64,000 bases of DNA from an uncultured Chthonomonadales bacterium (GCA_938005745.1 CALLMM010000009.1:1-64000); one strand, 5' to 3'. Positions 27,404 to 36,694 are shown, counted from the first letter of the stretch. The notes: generated by a model from the letters alone, not told the origin. Program-made: numbers and translations.

Positions 27404-28447
27404 TTATCGCACGGAGGCAAGCTTACGGAAGTAGGCGACGCTCCCGCGCACCTGCTCCCACTCCTGCGCGCTGACAGCGCGGGAATCCTCTCCCCGCTCC
27501 CAGGCGCTGGAGTAAGGCTCTTCAGCCGGACGACCCTTCTCCCAGAGAAGGCGCAGCGCCGCCGCAAACGATTTCGCCGGACGCGGCGGGTACTCATCCC
27601 ACCAGCCCGGCTCCAGCAACGGGATCGTGCGGGTCGCCTGCGCCGCAACCTCAATCCCCGGCAGCAGCGCATGTCCGTTCTCCCGCACGATCTCCAGGAT
27701 CGCCGGAAAGTCTATCACACCCTCCCCCGCCGCGCAGCGAACCAGCCGGTACCCCTCCGGAGCGAAGTGGAGAGTATAGTCCTTCAGGTGCAGGTGACGG
27801 ATGATCGGGGCAAGACGGCGCGCCGCCTCCAACGGCTCCTCGCCGACCGCCAGCGGGTTGCCGGTATCAAGCGTGATCCCAAACGATGGATGATGTCCGG
27901 TCATCTCCGCCAGACGCAGCAGATCGTCGGTGGTCGCGTCCTGATGGTTCTCGACGGCGATGCAGATTCCCAGATCGGCGGCAGCTGGCAGGATCTCCCG
28001 CAGACGCCCGGCGACCGCCTGCAGATGCGTCTCCCATCCCCCGGACATCGGGCGGCGGTCGCCGCAGAGCAGATGGCTCAGCGTGGCGCGCATCACCGTC
28101 GCGCCGACCTGTGCGACGATACGCAGATAGTCCCGCAGATGCTGCGGATCATGATCCAGCAGCGCGCCGAAGTCCGCCACGATCCGCAGACCGCGCGCCG
28201 CAAGCGCGTCCCGCAGGTCTTCCGTGAGAGGCGCAGTCTCCACATACTGCCCGTCGAAAGAGGGCACGCGGGTCGAAAGCGGCATCTCCACGCCGATCAG
28301 CCCCAGTTCGACGGCGGCGTCCATCAAACCGATCGGACCGAGCGGATCGGGATGCGCTTCGCCGGATTTTGTCTTCAGGTAGCCCATCACGTGCGGCAGA
28401 CCGTAGGCGGTCAGCGCAAAGGGGATGGGAGGTTTCTGACCGGACAC
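27404..28447 (-). CDS. Sugar phosphate isomerase/epimerase (xylose isomerase-like TIM barrel)
   Basis: 347 residues of the AP-endonuclease-2/xylose-isomerase-like barrel. Typical motifs are ICIAVENHQDATTDDLLRL, FGITLDTGNPLAVGE and HLHLKDYTLHF, which carry Glu, Asp and His metal ligands. Such enzymes isomerise or epimerise keto-sugars; the substrate is unknown. GTG start with AGGAG nine bases upstream. In the same direction as the SDR and AKR genes, it belongs to a carbohydrate catabolism cluster. Confidence 0.85.
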   Translation of the reverse strand: MSGQKPPIPFALTAYGLPHVMGYLKTKSGEAHPDPLGPIGLMDAAVELGLIGVEMPLSTRVPSFDGQYVETAPLTEDLRDALAARGLRIVADFGALLDHDPQHLRDYLRIVAQVGATVMRATLSHLLCGDRRPMSGGWETHLQAVAGRLREILPAAADLGICIAVENHQDATTDDLLRLAEMTGHHPSFGITLDTGNPLAVGEEPLEAARRLAPIIRHLHLKDYTLHFAPEGYRLVRCAAGEGVIDFPAILEIVRENGHALLPGIEVAAQATRTIPLLEPGWWDEYPPRPAKSFAAALRLLWEKGRPAEEPYSSAWERGEDSRAVSAQEWEQVRGSVAYFRKLASVR

Positions 28448-28474
28448 CGGGCGGTTCTCCTGGTAACGCGCTGC

Positions 28475-29245
28475 CTACTGAGCAGTCCAGCCGCCGTCCA
28501 GCACCAGCGTCGTGCCGGTCATGAAGGCGGAAGCCTGTGAGCAGAGGTAGACGATCGCCGGACCAAGCTCCTCCGGCTGCCCCCAGCGTCCGAGCGGGAT
28601 CTTCGCCAGAAACGCCTGATAGGCGACCGGATCGTTCATCAAGGCGCGGTTCATGGGCGTCTCGAAGGGACCGGGACACAGACAGTTGACCGTAACGCCG
28701 TGCGGCGCGCCTTCCAGAGCCAGCGTGCGGGTCAGCCCCAGCAGGGCGGCTTTGGCGGAGGCGTAGGCGGCGCGTCCCGGGATCGAGACATGGGAGAGGA
28801 TCGAGCCGAGCATCACGATGCGCCCCCAGCCCCGCTCCATCATGCCTGGCAGAAACGCCTGCGAGCAGAGGAACGACCCCTTCAGGCTGATGTCCACGAC
28901 GGCGTCCCAGTCCTCGTCCGTGAGTTCCGGCGTCGGTTTGCGGATGTTGATTCCGGCGTTGTTGAGCAGAATGTCCACCTGCCCGAAGACCGCCTCGCAG
29001 TCCGCCTTCAGTCGGGCGACCGAGGCGCGGTCAATCACATCCGCTTCCAAGCCGCGCGCGGGGCGTCCGGTCTGCGCGGTGATCTCCTCCGCCGCCGCCT
29101 GCGCCTCCTCGCCGTGCCGGCTGCAGAGGACGATCGAAGCCCCCGCCTCTGCCAGCGCCTGCGCCATCGCGCGGCCCAGCCCTTTGCTTCCGCCCGTAAC
29201 CAGGGCGACCTTTCCGTCCAGACGAAATGCGTCGAATACGCTCAT
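28475..29245 (-). CDS. SDR-family oxidoreductase (gluconate 5-dehydrogenase-like)
   Basis: 256 residues, classical short-chain dehydrogenase. Cofactor motif TGGSKGLGRAMAQ at ~residues 15-27, NNAGIN, and the catalytic YASAK (with preceding Ser in MLGSILSH). The C-terminal TGTTLVLDGGWTAQ is typical. Most like 2-dehydro-gluconate/gluconate dehydrogenases or keto-acyl reductases; substrate is inference. GAGGAAG before ATG 29245 decides the start over 29383. Confidence 0.88.
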   Translation of the reverse strand: MSVFDAFRLDGKVALVTGGSKGLGRAMAQALAEAGASIVLCSRHGEEAQAAAEEITAQTGRPARGLEADVIDRASVARLKADCEAVFGQVDILLNNAGINIRKPTPELTDEDWDAVVDISLKGSFLCSQAFLPGMMERGWGRIVMLGSILSHVSIPGRAAYASAKAALLGLTRTLALEGAPHGVTVNCLCPGPFETPMNRALMNDPVAYQAFLAKIPLGRWGQPEELGPAIVYLCSQASAFMTGTTLVLDGGWTAQ

Positions 29246-29303
29246 CGCTTCCTCTTTTCCGTTCAATCCCTCGGCACAGAAGATAGAAAAACCGACCTCT
29301 GGT

Positions 29304-30314
29304 TCATCGGCGGGCGATCTGCGGATCGCGCTCGCGCGGCAGGTTGTACCAGGGAGCGTCGCAGGCAGCCAGCTCCTCCTCATCCAGCGTCATTCCGACG
29401 CCCTGCAGGCTGTCCTGAAGCTGTTCCGGGCGGCTGGCTCCCACAATGGCGCAGGTGATGCCCGGCTGCGCCAGCGTCCAGGCTAATGCCGCATGGGTCA
29501 GGCTTTTGCCCCGCTGCTGGAAAAACTGCGCCAGCCGCTCCACCTCCTCAAACACCGCCTCTTTCCAGTAGCGCCGCCGATACAGCTCCCCGGCGTGCTC
29601 CAGCGCAAAACGGGTTCCCGTCTCGACCTCCTGCCCCCGTTGATACCGCGCCGTGAGCATCCCGCCCGCCAGCGGATTGTAGACGATGACGCCGACGCCG
29701 TGCGCCTGACAGAGCGGGATCAGCTCCTCCTCGATCATGCGAAAGAGGATATTGTAGCGCGGCTGCACGCAGTCGTAGCGGGCGTAGCCGCGTCGGTCGC
29801 TGACCCAGAGGGCTTCGGCAAGCTGCCATGCCGGATAGTTGGAGCAGCCGACATAGCGCACCTTCCCGGCACGCACCAGATCGTCAAACGCCGCCATCGT
29901 CTCCTCAATGGGCGTGGTCGGATCGGGGGCGTGAGACTGATACAGGTCAATATAGTCGGTGCGGAGGCGGCGCAGGCTCTCCTCGCAGGCGCGCAGGATA
30001 TGCTTGCGGCTCAGCCCCTGTTCGTTGGGTCCCTCCCCCATCGCCCCCCGGCATTTGGTCGCCAGCACGATCTTCTCTCTGACTCCGCGCCGGCGCAGCC
30101 AGTGACCGACGATCTCCTCCGTCAATCCGGCGCGCTCCGGTCCGCCGCCCAGCGGATAGACATCCGCCGTGTCAAAGAAGTTGATGCCCGCCTGCAGCGC
30201 GGCATCCATGATGGCAAAGGCGGTCTCCTCCCCCGCCTGATTGCCGAAGGTCATGGTTCCCAGACAGATTTCGCTGACCTTCAGCCCGGTACGTCCCAGA
30301 TTTTTGATCTTCAT
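29304..30314 (-). CDS. Aldo/keto reductase
   Basis: 336-residue NADPH-dependent aldo/keto reductase. Family motifs are all visible: opening LGRTGLKVSEICLGTMTFG, FFDTADVYPLG with catalytic Asp/Tyr, ATKCRGA with Lys, and DLYQSHAPDPTTPIEETM carrying the catalytic His. The C-terminal half has the AKR cofactor loop (ACAIVGASRPEQLQDSL). The substrate is a carbonyl compound, probably a sugar. Between two SDR genes in one transcription direction. Confidence 0.9.
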   Translation of the reverse strand: MKIKNLGRTGLKVSEICLGTMTFGNQAGEETAFAIMDAALQAGINFFDTADVYPLGGGPERAGLTEEIVGHWLRRRGVREKIVLATKCRGAMGEGPNEQGLSRKHILRACEESLRRLRTDYIDLYQSHAPDPTTPIEETMAAFDDLVRAGKVRYVGCSNYPAWQLAEALWVSDRRGYARYDCVQPRYNILFRMIEEELIPLCQAHGVGVIVYNPLAGGMLTARYQRGQEVETGTRFALEHAGELYRRRYWKEAVFEEVERLAQFFQQRGKSLTHAALAWTLAQPGITCAIVGASRPEQLQDSLQGVGMTLDEEELAACDAPWYNLPRERDPQIARR

Positions 30315-30369
30315 GGCAGGTTGTCCCTGTGCTTGATTTTCATCGGAGAGGCGGCAGCCTCTCTCCCTG

Positions 30370-31179
30370 CTAGGACGGCGACAGCACCATGCCCCCGCAG
30401 ACCGGTATGCACTGCCCGGTTACATAGTCGGAGAGATCGGTCGCCAGAAACTCCACCACCTTTGCGCAGTCCTCCGGCAGACCGACCCGGCGCAGCGGGA
30501 TCTGGGCGGAGGCGGCGGCGACGTTTTCGGGACTGTTGCGGTTGAACTGCTTGTTGGCGCGCGAGGTCAGGATCAAGCCGGGAGCGATGCAGTTGACGTT
30601 GATGTTATAGGGACCAAGCTCTGCCGCCAGCAGGCGCGTATACTCGACGATCCCCGCCTTGGCGACGCAGTAGTGCGCGATGGAGCCGTCGGCGTTGCCC
30701 CGCAGCCCCGCCTGACTGGAGACGTTGATGATCTTGCCGCTGCGCTGCGCCTTCATCGGAGCCGACGCCGCCTGACAGCAGAAGACTGTTGCGGTCAGGT
30801 TCACGTCCATGATGAAGCGCCAGTCGTCCTCCGGGCAGGTCGAGGCGGCTCCGCGCTCCGCCGGACACAGCACGCCCCCGGCGTTATTGATCAGAATGTC
30901 GAGCCGTCCAAAGGTCTGCAGGACCTGCTCCACCATCCCGAAGACCGCCTCCCGCGAGGTGACATCCGCCTCGATGCCGATCGAGCGCACGCCCATCGCC
31001 TCGCACTCCGCCATCACCGTCTCAGCGGTCAGCTCCTCGTCGAACTCTTTTGCCGAATCGAGTTGCAGGTCGTTGATGACGATGTCCGCCCCCAGCGACG
31101 CTAGCCGCAGCGCATAGGCTCTCCCCAGACCGCGCCCCGCGCCGGTGATCAGCGCGACCTTTCCGGTCAGCCTGCTCAT
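30370..31179 (-). CDS. SDR-family oxidoreductase
   Basis: 269 residues. ALITGAGRGLGRAYALRLA at residues 9-27 binds NAD(P), NNAGG follows, and the catalytic serine and Tyr-x3-Lys are seen in INVSSQAG and HYCVAKAG. The C-terminal TGQCIPVCGGM fits the family. First gene of the cluster of sugar oxidoreductases; its substrate is unknown. GGGAGGAGAAG before ATG 31179 sets the start. Confidence 0.88.
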   Translation of the reverse strand: MSRLTGKVALITGAGRGLGRAYALRLASLGADIVINDLQLDSAKEFDEELTAETVMAECEAMGVRSIGIEADVTSREAVFGMVEQVLQTFGRLDILINNAGGVLCPAERGAASTCPEDDWRFIMDVNLTATVFCCQAASAPMKAQRSGKIINVSSQAGLRGNADGSIAHYCVAKAGIVEYTRLLAAELGPYNINVNCIAPGLILTSRANKQFNRNSPENVAAASAQIPLRRVGLPEDCAKVVEFLATDLSDYVTGQCIPVCGGMVLSPS

Positions 31180-31314
31180 CTTCTCCTCCCTGTGGCATAC
31201 CCGCCTCTGCTGAATATACGCTTCAGTTTCTCGCTCTACGGGGCAAGTTCCTGCGCATTTCGCCGGGGGCGCAGCGGCGTGAGGTATAGTGAGGGGAGAG
31301 GAGTGAGGAACCGT

Positions 31315-31995
31315 ATGCACGAGATTGACCGCTGTTACATCGTTCTGGGGCTGGAGCCGGGCGCGTCGCTGGCGGAGATCAAACGCGCCTACCGCGACCT
31401 GGTGCGCGAGTGGCATCCCGATCGCATGGAGGAGGGATCGCGCGCGCAGCGGCTGGCAGAGGAGCGGATCCGGGAGCTAAACCGCGCCTACGAGAAGCTG
31501 CAGGCATACGGTCCGCTCCATCAGACGCCGGACGGGCGGACGACCGCGGACGGCTCGATCTATACCCCGGACGGATGGAAGCAGGAGACCGCCAGCCGTT
31601 ACCGTCAGGGCGCGGCGAACGATGAGGACGTGAACGCCGCACGCGCTATCTCCCTCTACTTTGAGGGGCGCGCCTGCTTTCGAGAGCGGCAGTACCGGGA
31701 GGCGGTCAGTCTGCTGCTGCAGTCGGTCTACCTGTCGCAGAGGACGCCCGAAGCCTACCTGCTGCTCGGGCAGGCGTATCAGAAGCTGCGGCTCCACGCC
31801 AAAGCGGAGTCGGCGTTTCAGCAGGCGGCGCGTCTTGCGCCGGAGAATCCGGAGACGCACTTTCAACTGGGGATGACCTGTCTGGCGATGGGCGATCTGG
31901 CGGGCGCGCGCCGCCATCACGCAACCCTGCAGACCCTCCACGAAGCCTTCGCCATCGAACTGATGGCCGCCATCCGGGAGAGGGAGGAGGGTTAA
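31315..31995 (+). CDS. J-domain protein with TPR repeats
   Basis: 226 residues. The first ~70 form a DnaJ domain: YIVLGLEPGASLAEIKRAYRD, then the HPD tripeptide in VREWHPDRMEE and RELNRAYEKL. Two or three TPR units follow (AYLLLGQAYQKLRLHAKAES, AFQQAARLAPENPETHFQLG). No Gly/Phe-rich or zinc domain, so it is a type III J protein that recruits DnaK to an unknown client. A possible TATAGT -10 is at 31285. The last four bases overlap the convergent helicase gene. Confidence 0.85.
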   Translation: MHEIDRCYIVLGLEPGASLAEIKRAYRDLVREWHPDRMEEGSRAQRLAEERIRELNRAYEKLQAYGPLHQTPDGRTTADGSIYTPDGWKQETASRYRQGAANDEDVNAARAISLYFEGRACFRERQYREAVSLLLQSVYLSQRTPEAYLLLGQAYQKLRLHAKAESAFQQAARLAPENPETHFQLGMTCLAMGDLAGARRHHATLQTLHEAFAIELMAAIREREEG

Positions 31996-33911
31996 CCTGC
32001 AGCCATCTCCTTGGGAGCGCGCGGACAGATGAGGTATTCCAACTCCTCCAAAGACCAATGAACTTTTGCTAAATCGTCCGTATTTTCCGCCATTGAGTCG
32101 ACATACTGTGCAAACAACGCCTGTTTTTCGGTCAGCACTTCATAAATGCGCTCTTCAATCGTCCCCGTTTGAATGTAGGAGTAGACGGAGACGTTGCGTC
32201 TCTGACCCAGCCTCCAGCAGCGATCCTCCGCTTGCAGGGCGTCAATGGGATTCCAGGTTCGATCAAAATGGAACACATAGCTGGCTTCCTGCAGATTTAA
32301 CCCGCGGCTTCCTGCTTTCGTAGACATCAGCAGCAAATTCGACTGGCTATCGGTTTTGAACCTGTGTAGTATCTCTTGTCTGTTGCGATCAGACAGTCCG
32401 CCATGATATAGAAGCGGATGAAACTTGCTTTTCCATCTCTCCCCCAGGTACTTCAGCGTTTCAACAAAACGGGAGAAGACGATCACCTTGTTGTCGCTGT
32501 GATCCCCAATCAGTATCTCCAGCTGCTCTTCGATGGCTATCGATTTGGCGCTCTCATGGGACTGCTTATCATAGTTGCAGATCTGCAGGAGCTGATTGAT
32601 AATCGAGAAGATATGAACCCTTCTATCGGCTTCCCTGAATGTAAGATATGCCTGCCATTGCTGTTCCTCCACTGCATGATATGCGTTCGACTGTTCTTCC
32701 TCCATGTCTATCCAGATAGGTCCAACATAGGTCTTATCGGGAAGGTCTCGCAGGCAGTCCCGTTTGCGGCGCCTCAGAAAGAAGGGTTTGACACGTGACT
32801 GTATCTCCTGCCGCCATGGAGCTATCAAGCGCTCCCAATGGGAGAAGAGACTAGGTTTTACGAACTCCATGGTATTCACAAGATCCTCTGGTCTGTTCTC
32901 CATAGGCGTTCCGCTGAGGCACCACGAACGCTTGCGAGGAATGTTTCGGATCGCCGTTGTAATCTTGCCGGGATTTTTCAGCATGGTGATGTCGTCGCAG
33001 ACCACCAGATCGAAATCGCATCTCTGTACCTGCGCAGAATCTTTTTGAATGATGTGCGGCGTCGCCAACAGAACGAGACCAGCATGGTCCTCCCACTGCT
33101 TCTGACGGACTAAGGCTGCGCCTTCTACCGTTCGTGGATAGAGACCTCCCCATCTGCGCGCCTCAACCTCCCACTGCCTGATAACGGAACGCGGACAGAT
33201 AATGAGAACGCTCTGAAGACGCTCCATGCGTCTCATGATCGCAATGGCAATAGAGCACTGCGCGGTCTTTCCAAGCCCCATATCGTCGGCTAGCAGAGCA
33301 TGGTCGCGCTCGATCAAAAATTTGACCCCCGCCTTCTGATACTCCCTCAGCTCATGAAATTGGCTGATATTGGTTGATGCGAACTCTTCAGGAGGCGGGT
33401 AGAGCAGCTCATATATCGCGTCGAGGGGATTGAGATCTTTTTCATCTCCCAAGCGCGATCTTTGGGATCCCTTCTTCTCTTCCTCTCGCGCCTCGACCGG
33501 AGCGGATATCTTCTCCGCCAATGGTCTTTTTTTACGAAAGCATTTCCCGTTAAGAGAAAAGCGAAACGACAGATCGGCACCTTTGCCGACAGACGTCTCG
33601 AGCCTAGGAAAAATGGCGGGCAGCACGATAGAGCGTCGTTCGCACGGAGAACGAACGACCTCCGGAGCGTAGAACCGAGGGATGGAGATCGTATGGGTTT
33701 GCGCGTCAATATGGAGCGTACATGCTTGTACCTGTATAGGGGGCAGTTTCGGCGCAGGCAGCAGATGTGTGAATAGTGACCGGAGGAGTCCCATTCTCTT
33801 GATCCGCCCTCTTCTCTTGGGTCTTTGCGACGCCGTTGACCAAAACAGGCGGTTATCTGGCGCATTCCGCCACGAAAGACGTTGTGTCAATGCACGAAAC
33901 GGTTTGAGCAT
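31992..33911 (-). CDS. SNF2-family DNA-dependent ATPase/helicase in AT-rich cassette
   Basis: 639 residues. The N-terminal ~180 residues are not recognisable. The two RecA-like lobes start at ELREYQKAGVKFLIERDHAL (~residue 195); Walker A is ADDMGLGKTAQ (~208), motif III LSGTPMENR, motif V/VI region STKAGSRGLNLQEA and DRCWRLGQRRNVSVY. Motif II reads DDIT (in VVCDDITMLKNP) in place of the usual DEAH/DEGH. SNF2 ATPases translocate on double-stranded DNA. The region is clearly more AT-rich than the flanks (26 G+C in bases 32101-32160), which suggests acquisition by transfer. It starts 12 bases after the unknown gene 33924-34493, so they form one unit. Could be a defence or repair protein. Confidence 0.85.
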   Translation of the reverse strand: MLKPFRALTQRLSWRNAPDNRLFWSTASQRPKRRGRIKRMGLLRSLFTHLLPAPKLPPIQVQACTLHIDAQTHTISIPRFYAPEVVRSPCERRSIVLPAIFPRLETSVGKGADLSFRFSLNGKCFRKKRPLAEKISAPVEAREEEKKGSQRSRLGDEKDLNPLDAIYELLYPPPEEFASTNISQFHELREYQKAGVKFLIERDHALLADDMGLGKTAQCSIAIAIMRRMERLQSVLIICPRSVIRQWEVEARRWGGLYPRTVEGAALVRQKQWEDHAGLVLLATPHIIQKDSAQVQRCDFDLVVCDDITMLKNPGKITTAIRNIPRKRSWCLSGTPMENRPEDLVNTMEFVKPSLFSHWERLIAPWRQEIQSRVKPFFLRRRKRDCLRDLPDKTYVGPIWIDMEEEQSNAYHAVEEQQWQAYLTFREADRRVHIFSIINQLLQICNYDKQSHESAKSIAIEEQLEILIGDHSDNKVIVFSRFVETLKYLGERWKSKFHPLLYHGGLSDRNRQEILHRFKTDSQSNLLLMSTKAGSRGLNLQEASYVFHFDRTWNPIDALQAEDRCWRLGQRRNVSVYSYIQTGTIEERIYEVLTEKQALFAQYVDSMAENTDDLAKVHWSLEELEYLICPRAPKEMAAG

Positions 33912-33923
33912 CTCTACCTACCA

Positions 33924-34493
33924 CTAGCCTTGCGCAAGCCCTTTCCTGTCAATGAGGCTCAACACGTCGCGGATACGCGCAAATGGCGAGAACAGATTCA
34001 TGGTGCTCTGCGCCTTGCTGAGACAGAGCTGCCCGTTCCCATCCGCGTCGTCGAGGAGGTAGGCAAATAGATGCTCAGACGCGGACCCTGAGTGATTCAG
34101 CGCAACGGCGTTGAGAAAATCCCCGCCATCATACAGAGAGTGCGGCAGGGCTTTATCGGGATCATCCAGCAGCTCCAATAGAGCCGCCGGCGGATATTCC
34201 GAAACAAAACTGCCAAACATCCTGCGCCCCTGCGTATCTATCAGCAGAATGTCCGGCTTGTTTTGCAGCGCCTGAACCAGCGCGGGCGCCATGGCGTCCG
34301 ATCCTATGCCTGCTTCCAAACAGTCACCATAGAGGAGGGTTTGGATAGTCGTAGGAGAGACGCTGCTGGTATGCCGAAACTCTACAGGCACACCCTTTCG
34401 ATTGGTGATAAGAATCCCGCCATAGTAGCCAGACTGAGAGGATTTATACCAGGCGAGATAGCCTAAAAGAGGCTCCTGGGCACTTTTAGACAC
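33924..34493 (-). CDS. Unknown protein linked to SNF2 helicase gene
   Basis: 189 residues from a GTG start preceded by ATAGGAGGGAGGG. There is no signal peptide or membrane helix. The N-terminal half is the most distinctive: YKSSQSGYYGGILITNRKG, PVEFRHTSSVSPTTIQTLLY, GDCLEAGIGSDAMAP, PALVQALQNKPDILLIDTQG. I recall similar conserved hypothetical proteins next to SNF2 helicases in Planctomycetes, but cannot check this. It is equally AT-rich and lies 12 bases before the helicase. Function unknown; a DNA- or substrate-recognition partner of the helicase is possible. Confidence 0.7.
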   Translation of the reverse strand: MSKSAQEPLLGYLAWYKSSQSGYYGGILITNRKGVPVEFRHTSSVSPTTIQTLLYGDCLEAGIGSDAMAPALVQALQNKPDILLIDTQGRRMFGSFVSEYPPAALLELLDDPDKALPHSLYDGGDFLNAVALNHSGSASEHLFAYLLDDADGNGQLCLSKAQSTMNLFSPFARIRDVLSLIDRKGLAQG

Positions 34494-34706
34494 GGGGTAA
34501 CCCTCCCTCCTATCTTGATAATGTCCCTTCCACCTGCCAACCGTAATATCCTGCAGGGAGCGGAACAAGCGGGCTTGTTACACGCTCTCATATACTCTAT
34601 TCGTTCACCGCCTGCAGGAAGCGACGTCCCCAAAGAGCGAACTTTTCTCCAGCGGCGCCGTGAGAGTCGCGCAAGAGCTATATACCGGAGACTGCGAGGA
34701 ACACAG

Positions 34707-35720
34707 ATGGCATACAGGGCACTGATCGTCGGGGCGGGCGGCATGGGACGCGCCTGGGGCAGAAACCTCAAGGAGTGTGAACAGACGGAGGTGGTCGGCT
34801 GGGTGGACATCCGCCCCGAGGTCGCGCAGGAGGCGGCGGATCAACTGGAGTTTGCGGGCATCTATGCCGGGGACGACCTGGGCAGAGCGATCGCCGAGAC
34901 CCGTCCCGATTTTGTGGTGGATGTAACGATCCCGGAGGCGCATCGGGATGTGACGGTGCAGGCGCTTGCCGCCGGGCTGCCCGTGCTGGGCGAGAAGCCG
35001 ATGGCGCACTCGATGGAGGCGGCGCGGGAGATGGTCGCCGCATCCGAGAAGGCGGGGAGGCTCTATATGGTCAGCCAAAGCCGCCGCTACGATCCCCGCA
35101 TCCACGCCTACCGCCGGCTGATCGAGCGGGAGATCGGTCCACCCGGCATTCTCAACTCCGACTTTTACATCGGGGCGCACTTCGGCGGCTTTCGGGACGA
35201 GATGCCCAGCCCGCTCGTGCTCGATATGGCGATCCATACCTTCGACGCGGCGCGCTACCTGAGCGGGGCGGACGCGGTGGCGGTCTACTGCGAGGAGTTC
35301 AATCCCCCCTGGTCCTGGTATCGGGGAGACGCCTGCGCGACGGCGGTCTTCGAGATGGGCGGGGGACTGCGCTACACCTATCGCGGCTCCTGGTGCAGCG
35401 AAGGAAGGCACACGTCGTGGGAGTCGGAGTGGCGCGCCGTCGGTCCGAAGGGAACGGCGACCTGGGACGGGCACAGCCAGATCGTGGCGGAGGTGGTAAC
35501 ACAGACCGGCGGCTTCCACTCGCAGTTTGAGACGCGCATCGCCGAGGCGGAACAGAACGTTCACCACGGCATTGCCGGCTCTCTGCGCGACTTCCTGAAC
35601 GCCCTGCAGACGGGCGCAACCCCGATGGGCGAGTGCCACGACAATATCAAGAGTCTGGCGATGGTCTTCTCGGCGATCGAGTCGTCGGCGACGGGACAGC
35701 GCGTGAAGGTGGTCGTCTGA
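34707..35720 (+). CDS. Gfo/Idh/MocA family oxidoreductase
   Basis: 337 residues. The N-terminal Rossmann domain opens with YRALIVGAGGMGRAWGRNL and the family EKP motif appears as LGEKPMAHS; the C-terminal alpha/beta domain has DMAIHTFDAARYL. These NAD(P)-dependent enzymes act on sugars, inositols and related cyclic compounds. The ATG at 34707 with GAGGA upstream gives the normal N-terminus. A possible -35/-10 pair (TTGTTA, 17, TATTCG) lies in the 213-base gap before it. It ends three bases from the convergent PHP gene. Confidence 0.88.
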   Translation: MAYRALIVGAGGMGRAWGRNLKECEQTEVVGWVDIRPEVAQEAADQLEFAGIYAGDDLGRAIAETRPDFVVDVTIPEAHRDVTVQALAAGLPVLGEKPMAHSMEAAREMVAASEKAGRLYMVSQSRRYDPRIHAYRRLIEREIGPPGILNSDFYIGAHFGGFRDEMPSPLVLDMAIHTFDAARYLSGADAVAVYCEEFNPPWSWYRGDACATAVFEMGGGLRYTYRGSWCSEGRHTSWESEWRAVGPKGTATWDGHSQIVAEVVTQTGGFHSQFETRIAEAEQNVHHGIAGSLRDFLNALQTGATPMGECHDNIKSLAMVFSAIESSATGQRVKVVV

Positions 35721-35722
35721 GG

Positions 35723-36658
35723 TTAGCAGGAAGGAGGCGCGGAGGCACAGGACAGGGATGCATGGGACGGGCGGACGGTCTGCGCCGACGACCCTGACAC
35801 CGGGAGACCGTAACGCTCGGCGCGGCGCTCTTTCATGGCGGCAAGGAGCGCAAGCGGGGCGGGACGGTCTCCATCCACGCATCCCAGCCGGACATGGGGC
35901 TTCGCCGCGCCGTGAAAATCGGAGCCGCCGGACGCCAGCAGACCGGCTTCGCGCGCCATCTGCAGAAACTGCAGGATACGCGCCGGATCGTACTGGCTGT
36001 AGTAGCACTCCATGCCGTCCACGCCCATCTCCCGCAGCCGCAGCAGCTCCGCCGGCAGCGCGTCGTCCGCAAGTTTGAGCGTGTGCGGATGCGCCACGAA
36101 CGCCAGTCCGCCCGCTTCCCGGATCAGGGCGATCCCCTCCTCCAGCGCGATCTTCTCCTTGGGAACATGGGCGAGCGCGCCATCCGCCAGATAGCGGTCG
36201 AACGCCTCCTGAACGCTGGCGACGATCCCCTTCTTCGCCAGCGCCAGCGCCATGTGCGGTCTGCCGAGGGTCTCGCTTCCCGCCTCCGCCGCAACCTCCT
36301 CCAGCGTGATGGGAAGCCCCAGCGCCTGCATCTTCGCGATCATCCGCTCATTGCGCCGCGCGCGGTTCTCCTTGAGAACGCGCAGACGCTCGCACAAGCC
36401 GGGATGGGAGTGATCAATAAAGTAGCCCAGCAGGTGGAGTTTGCCGGGATGGTAGGCGATGGAGAGTTCGATGCCGGGGACGCACTCGAGGGAGAGGGAG
36501 CGGGCGGCTTCCAGCGCCTCCGCCAGCCCGTCTACCGTGTCGTGGTCGGTCACCGCGACGGCGCGCAGACCGATCTCTGCCGCCAGCGCGATCAGCTCGG
36601 TCGGCGTCAGGGAGCCGTCCGAAGCCGTAGTATGAGCGTGCAGGTCAATGGATTGCAT
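35723..36658 (-). CDS. PHP-domain metal-dependent phosphoesterase
   Basis: 311 residues. The four PHP motifs are visible: DLHAHTTASDGSLTP at residues 5-19, AVTDHDTVDGL, GIELS, and the terminal SGGSDFHGAAKP. This is the RNase AM/3',5'-nucleoside bisphosphate phosphatase (YciV-like) type that dephosphorylates pAp or trims RNA 5' ends. The last ~30 residues (Ser/Pro-rich) are atypical. No clear Shine-Dalgarno before ATG 36658, which may point to leaderless or weak translation. Confidence 0.88.
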   Translation of the reverse strand: MQSIDLHAHTTASDGSLTPTELIALAAEIGLRAVAVTDHDTVDGLAEALEAARSLSLECVPGIELSIAYHPGKLHLLGYFIDHSHPGLCERLRVLKENRARRNERMIAKMQALGLPITLEEVAAEAGSETLGRPHMALALAKKGIVASVQEAFDRYLADGALAHVPKEKIALEEGIALIREAGGLAFVAHPHTLKLADDALPAELLRLREMGVDGMECYYSQYDPARILQFLQMAREAGLLASGGSDFHGAAKPHVRLGCVDGDRPAPLALLAAMKERRAERYGLPVSGSSAQTVRPSHASLSCASAPPSC

Positions 36659-36694
36659 GAGGAGCGCATGTCATAAAAAGTGCGAACTATTGTT

